Assembly (NCBI GenBank): GCA_027306955.1
Contig: DAHUXX010000191.1
Coordinates: 1-8,800, forward strand
Reading direction: 5' to 3'
Source: Acetobacteraceae bacterium
Lineage (GTDB): Bacteria; Pseudomonadota; Alphaproteobacteria; Acetobacterales; Acetobacteraceae
Length of the DNA stretch: 8,800 nt
Below, piece by piece: positions 5,765-8,800 of this stretch. The notes below the pieces were generated by a model. It saw only the letters and a list, made by a program, of their open reading frames with translations, did no database searches and was not told the DNA's origin. The stretch's first letter is position 1. The number at the start of each line of letters is the position of its first letter. The position numbers were made by a program, and so were the translations under genes.

Positions 5765-6757
5765 TCAGCCGCGCAGCAGCTCGGCCGCTTCGGGCGCGAA
5801 ATAGGTCAGCACCCCGGCGCAGCCCGCGCGCTTGAACGCCATCAGGCTCTCCAGGATCGCCCGGTCGCGGTCCATCCAGCCGCGCTCGATCGCCCCCGCG
5901 ATCATCGCGTACTCGCCGGACACCTGATACGCGAAGGTCGGCACGCCAAAGCGGCGGTGCACGCGCCAGACAATGTCGAGATACGGCATGCCGGGCTTGA
6001 CCATCACCATGTCCGCCCCCTCCTCGAGATCGAGCGCCACCTCGCGCAGCGCCTCGTCGGAATTCGCGGGGTCCATCTGGTAGGTCTTCTTGTCGCCCTT
6101 CAGCGCGCCACCGGAACCCAGCGCCTCGCGGAACGGACCGTAGAAGGCGGAGGCGTATTTCGCCGCGTAGGACATGATGCGGGTATGGACGAAGCCCTTC
6201 TCGTCCAGCGCCGCGCGGATCGCGCCAACCCGCCCGTCCATCATGTCGGAGGGGGCGATGACGTCGATGCCCGCTTCCGCCTCCACCACCGCCTGGCGCA
6301 CCAGCCGGGCGATGCTCTCGTCGTTGGCGACATAGCCCTCGCGGATCACGCCGTCATGGCCGTGACTGGTGTAGGGGTCGAGTGCCACGTCGCCGACCAG
6401 CCCGGTTTCCGGGAACTCCTTCTTGAGCAACCGCGCGGCGCGGCAGATGAGGTTTTCGGGGTTCGTGGCCTCGGTCCCTTCCGCGTCCTTCAGCTCCGGC
6501 GGGGTCGCGGGGAACAGCGCGATCGCGGGGATGCCGAGGCGCACCGCCTTCTCCGCGTGCCGCGCCAAAAGGTCGAGCGTCACGCGCTGCTGGCCGGGCA
6601 TGGAGGCGATGTCCGTCAGCGTGTTGCTGCCCTCCGCGACGAAGACCGGCCAGATCAGGTCGGAGATGGTAAGCGTGTTCTCCGCGACCAGCCGGCGCGT
6701 CCAGGCGTCGCGCCGGTTGCGCCGCAGGCGGGTGGTGGGGTAGCGGCCGAGAGCCAT
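5765..6757 (-). CDS. hemB: Porphobilinogen synthase (delta-aminolevulinic acid dehydratase), Zn-independent type
   Basis: A 330-residue cytosolic enzyme that condenses two 5-aminolevulinate molecules to porphobilinogen in haem and tetrapyrrole synthesis. Schiff-base lysines are Lys200 (SYAAKYASAFYGPFR) and Lys254 (MVKPGMPYLD). The metal-site segment reads GDVALDPYTSHGHDG (122-136): the three zinc-ligand cysteines of E. coli/human-type enzymes are replaced by Ala125, Asp127 and Asp135. This is the alternative site of Mg2+-responsive HemB proteins found in Rhizobium, Rhodobacter and Pseudomonas relatives. Length is normal. ATG 6757 has GGAGG at 6766-6770 with an 8-nt spacer. It follows the reductase-like gene by 14 nt and precedes the glycosyltransferase by 17 nt, so the three probably form one transcript. 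Confidence 0.97.
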   Translation of the reverse strand: MALGRYPTTRLRRNRRDAWTRRLVAENTLTISDLIWPVFVAEGSNTLTDIASMPGQQRVTLDLLARHAEKAVRLGIPAIALFPATPPELKDAEGTEATNPENLICRAARLLKKEFPETGLVGDVALDPYTSHGHDGVIREGYVANDESIARLVRQAVVEAEAGIDVIAPSDMMDGRVGAIRAALDEKGFVHTRIMSYAAKYASAFYGPFREALGSGGALKGDKKTYQMDPANSDEALREVALDLEEGADMVMVKPGMPYLDIVWRVHRRFGVPTFAYQVSGEYAMIAGAIERGWMDRDRAILESLMAFKRAGCAGVLTYFAPEAAELLRG

Positions 6758-6771
6758 CGCGAGATCCTCCG

Positions 6772-7701
6772 TTACCCCTGCTTAGCTCTCGCGCGGCGCC
6801 GGCGGTAGACATCCAGGTGCGTGTAGGCGGCGGCGAGAAGTGGTGCCGCATGGTCCGCCTTCCTGGCGCGCGCGAGCATGTCGCCCACGATGTGATCCGC
6901 CTCCACCTCCAGCCCCTGGTCCATGTCGCGCATCATCGAGGCGGCCATGGCGGAGGCGCGGTCGGTGAGCTGCCTGCGCGTGAACTCGCGGTGCGCCTCG
7001 CGCGGCGGATAGCCGGCGGCGGTCGCGACCGCGGTGCATTCCTCGCGCATCGCCAGCATCAGTTCCTCGCCATAGGGGGAGCTGGCGATGGGCCCGACCG
7101 GCGAGCGCATCAGACAGGTCATCGCGGCGATGGAGCAGAGGAAGACCCATTTCTCCCACATATCCAGCATGATGTGCTCCGAGGAGCGGGCCTCGATGCC
7201 GGAGGGCGCGATCGCCGCCTGGAATGCCGCGATGGCCGGGCGCTGCGCCTCGGTGCGCGCGCCGTGGATCAGCGTCTGGGCGCGGTTGAGGTGGCGGATG
7301 GTGCCGTCCGGCTCCATCGTCACGCCAATGACGGCCACGCCCCCGGCGACGTGGTCCTTGCCGAACGCGGCGTCCAGCCTGTCGAGGTGCGCCATGCCGT
7401 TGAGCATGGGCACGATCAGCGCACCCCTGGCCGCCGGCGTGATGGAGGCGATCGCGTCATCGAGGTCGTAGGCCTTGCAGGAGAGCAGCACGGCGCCATA
7501 GCCGCTGCCCGGCGCCTCCTTCGTGACCGTCTTCACCGGCACCGCGAGGTCGCCGAGCGCGCTCTTCACCACCAGCCCGTTCGCGGCGAGCTGCGCCGCC
7601 CGGCGCGGGCGCACCAGGAACGTCCCGTACGCGCCCGCGGCGGCGAGCCGGGCGCCGAAATACCCGCCGATACCGCCGGCGCCGAGAACCAGAAGCCGCA
7701 T
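6772..7701 (-). CDS. Ketopantoate reductase (PanE/ApbA) family oxidoreductase
   Basis: A 309-residue NADPH-dependent oxidoreductase of the 2-dehydropantoate 2-reductase family. The Rossmann loop GAGGIGGYFGARL is at 7-19, with LSCKAYD (Lys76) and MLNGM (Asn101) as further cofactor/active-site stretches, and WEKWVFLCSIAAMTCLMR at 182-199, where Lys184 should be the catalytic Lys. In E. coli PanE this Lys is followed at +4 and +8 by Asn residues that bind substrate; here those places hold Leu188 and Ala192. True ketopantoate reduction is therefore uncertain and I leave the symbol blank. The frame is open upstream to 8271, but that part is antisense to rpiB. ATG 7701 has GGAAAGGG about 7 nt upstream and gives the canonical MRLLVLGAGG start. 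It is first in a probable unit with hemB and the glycosyltransferase. Confidence 0.9.
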   Translation of the reverse strand: MRLLVLGAGGIGGYFGARLAAAGAYGTFLVRPRRAAQLAANGLVVKSALGDLAVPVKTVTKEAPGSGYGAVLLSCKAYDLDDAIASITPAARGALIVPMLNGMAHLDRLDAAFGKDHVAGGVAVIGVTMEPDGTIRHLNRAQTLIHGARTEAQRPAIAAFQAAIAPSGIEARSSEHIMLDMWEKWVFLCSIAAMTCLMRSPVGPIASSPYGEELMLAMREECTAVATAAGYPPREAHREFTRRQLTDRASAMAASMMRDMDQGLEVEADHIVGDMLARARKADHAAPLLAAAYTHLDVYRRRRARAKQG

Positions 7702-7848
7702 CCGTAAGCCCTTTCCATTCCGCCAGAAGCGCGAGCGCGCGAAACTGAACGCGCAGGGCCGCGCTAGCAAGCTGGGGGCGGTCCAGGCAAGCCGGGCACC
7801 ATCGCCGCGCATTTCAACTTGGGGCGGCGGCGTGATAGAGGGCGGCGC
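7702..7848. promoter_or_regulatory. Divergent intergenic region between the reductase-like gene and rpiB
   Basis: This 147-bp gap must hold promoters for both directions. It contains ribosome-binding sites at each end (GGAAAGGG on the minus strand at 7709-7716; GAGG at 7838-7841 on the plus strand) and a GC-rich alternating tract near 7729-7742. I see no convincing -35/-10 pair, clear palindromic operator or small ORF. Confidence 0.4.
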
Positions 7849-8304
7849 ATGTCCCAGACACAATACCTTGTATCCACCCTGGCCATCGGCGCCGACCACG
7901 GCGGGCTCGCGCTGAAGAACGCGCTCGTTGCCCGGCTGCGGGAGGCCGTCGTTGCGGTGCAGGATTTCGGGACGGACAGCCCGGCCTCGGTGGACTACCC
8001 GGATTTTGCCCACGCGGTCTGCCGCGCCGTGGTCGAGGGCAAGGCCGAGCGCGGCATCCTGGTCTGCGGCACCGGCATCGGCATGTCGATCGCCGCCAAC
8101 CGCCACCACGCCATCCGTTGCGTGCTGGCGCACGACGTCACCACCGCCCGCCTCGGCCGCGAGCACAACGACGGCAACGTGCTCGCCCTCGGCGGGCGGC
8201 TGCTCGGCGAGGAGCTGGCCTGGGAGATCGTCGCCACCTTCCTCGCGATCCCGTTCGACGGCGGGCGCCACGCGCGCCGCCTCGCCAAGCTCACGCCGGC
8301 CTGA
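7849..8304 (+). CDS. rpiB: Ribose-5-phosphate isomerase B
   Basis: A 151-residue RpiB/LacAB-family isomerase that interconverts ribose 5-phosphate and ribulose 5-phosphate in the pentose phosphate pathway (cytosol). The family start IGADHGGLALK is at 13-23, with Asp16 and His17 in the phosphate/sugar site. Cys73 in LVCGTGIGMSIAANR (71-85) is the expected catalytic base and the Gly-rich loop forms the anion hole. HDVTTARLGREHNDGNVLAL (95-114) completes the substrate pocket. ATG 7849 has GAGG at 7838-7841 with a 7-nt spacer; an upstream ATG at 7819 in the same frame is less likely because it would add a non-family leader. glyA begins 11 nt downstream, an arrangement I recall as common in alphaproteobacteria. 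Confidence 0.95.
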   Translation: MSQTQYLVSTLAIGADHGGLALKNALVARLREAVVAVQDFGTDSPASVDYPDFAHAVCRAVVEGKAERGILVCGTGIGMSIAANRHHAIRCVLAHDVTTARLGREHNDGNVLALGGRLLGEELAWEIVATFLAIPFDGGRHARRLAKLTPA

Positions 8305-8315
8305 TGGAGCCAGCC

Positions 8316-8800
8316 ATGAACGATACCGCCGCCTTCCTCCGCCCCGGTTTCTTCACGGCCCCTCTGGCCGAGACCGACCCGGAGCTCGCCGCCGCCATCG
8401 GCCGGGAGCTCGCGCGCCAGCAGGACGGGATCGAGCTGATCGCCAGCGAAAACATCGTCTCCGCGGCGGTGATGCAGGCGCAGGGCTCGGTGCTCACCAA
8501 CAAATACGCCGAGGGCTATCCCGGCCGGCGCTACTACGGCGGCTGCGTCGAGGTGGATGTCGCCGAGACGCTGGCGATCGAGCGGGCGAAGCAGCTATTC
8601 GGCTGCGCCTTCGCAAACGTGCAGCCGCATTCCGGCGCGCAGGCGAACCAGGCGGTTTTCCTGGCGCTGATCCGGCCGGGGGACACGATCCTGGGCATGT
8701 CGCTGGCGGCGGGTGGGCATCTGACGCACGGGGCGGCGCCTAACCTCTCAGGCAAGTGGTTCCGCGCGGTGCAGTACGGGGTGCGCCGCGAGGACGGGCT
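8316..8800 (+). CDS. glyA: Serine hydroxymethyltransferase, N-terminal part (cut by window edge)
   Basis: The first 161 codons of a PLP enzyme that converts serine and tetrahydrofolate to glycine and 5,10-methylene-tetrahydrofolate; the full protein is usually about 420-435 residues. Strong SHMT signatures are IELIASENIVS (39-49), NKYAEGYPGRRYYGGC (62-77), PHSGAQAN (104-111) and GGHLTHG (133-139). The PLP-binding Lys lies beyond the window. ATG 8316 has GGAG at 8306-8309 with a 6-nt spacer, and the gap from rpiB is 11 nt, so the two genes are probably co-transcribed. No frameshift is seen in the visible part. Confidence 0.97.
   Translation, partial: MNDTAAFLRPGFFTAPLAETDPELAAAIGRELARQQDGIELIASENIVSAAVMQAQGSVLTNKYAEGYPGRRYYGGCVEVDVAETLAIERAKQLFGCAFANVQPHSGAQANQAVFLALIRPGDTILGMSLAAGGHLTHGAAPNLSGKWFRAVQYGVRREDG

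Noticed and set aside
5957..6808. Plus-strand open frame antisense to hemB
   Set aside because: It has His/Arg-rich low-information sequence and is fully covered by the conserved hemB gene.
6817..7707. Plus-strand open frame antisense to the reductase-like gene
   Set aside because: It is a shadow of codon bias with no recognisable domain and no supporting ribosome-binding site.
7702..8271. Extension of the reductase-like gene upstream to 8271
   Set aside because: The added part is antisense to rpiB and lacks family motifs; the Rossmann start at 7701 with its own ribosome-binding site is the true N-terminus.

Overview
This is a GC-rich, gene-dense chromosomal segment with short intergenic gaps and several start/stop overlaps. 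Protein style, a metal-site HemB without zinc cysteines, an rpiB-glyA pair and a TGTTAT-N3-ATAACA zinc-type operator all fit an alphaproteobacterium, perhaps Rhodospirillales/Acetobacteraceae. The taxon is an inference, since no rRNA or marker gene is present. I see no mobile element, tRNA, rRNA or CRISPR array.

Left part (1-2043): the start of an aldehyde dehydrogenase reads leftward off the edge. It diverges from a two-gene rightward unit: a CaiB/BaiF family III CoA-transferase and a GNAT acetyltransferase joined by a GTGA overlap. The 129-bp divergent gap carries two adjacent perfect inverted repeats that could be operators.

Centre (2021-4724): a leftward high-affinity divalent-metal uptake operon, znuA-znuC-znuB. 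It has a perfect 17-bp Zur-type palindrome that covers a good -10 element upstream of znuA. Its most distinctive traits are: a His-rich tail of [ED]-x-[AS]-H repeats on the ATPase ZnuC; a binding protein ZnuA with no His-rich loop and with Glu where ZnuA proteins usually have the third His ligand; a znuA leader made almost wholly of four 15-bp tandem repeats with no Shine-Dalgarno sequence; and a 17-bp tandem duplication at the znuA/znuC junction.

Right-centre (4725-7701): a leftward run of a ketopantoate reductase-like oxidoreductase, hemB (porphobilinogen synthase, Zn-independent type) and a GT4 glycosyltransferase, with gaps of 14 and 17 nt. This looks like one transcription unit that ends just before the znu promoter.

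Right part (7849-8800): a rightward rpiB-glyA pair (pentose phosphate isomerase and serine hydroxymethyltransferase, the latter cut by the window edge), divergent from the oxidoreductase.

Most of the window is ordinary housekeeping and accessory metabolism. The best candidate for something little described is the znu operon: its displaced His module, Mn-like ligand set and repeat-built leader.
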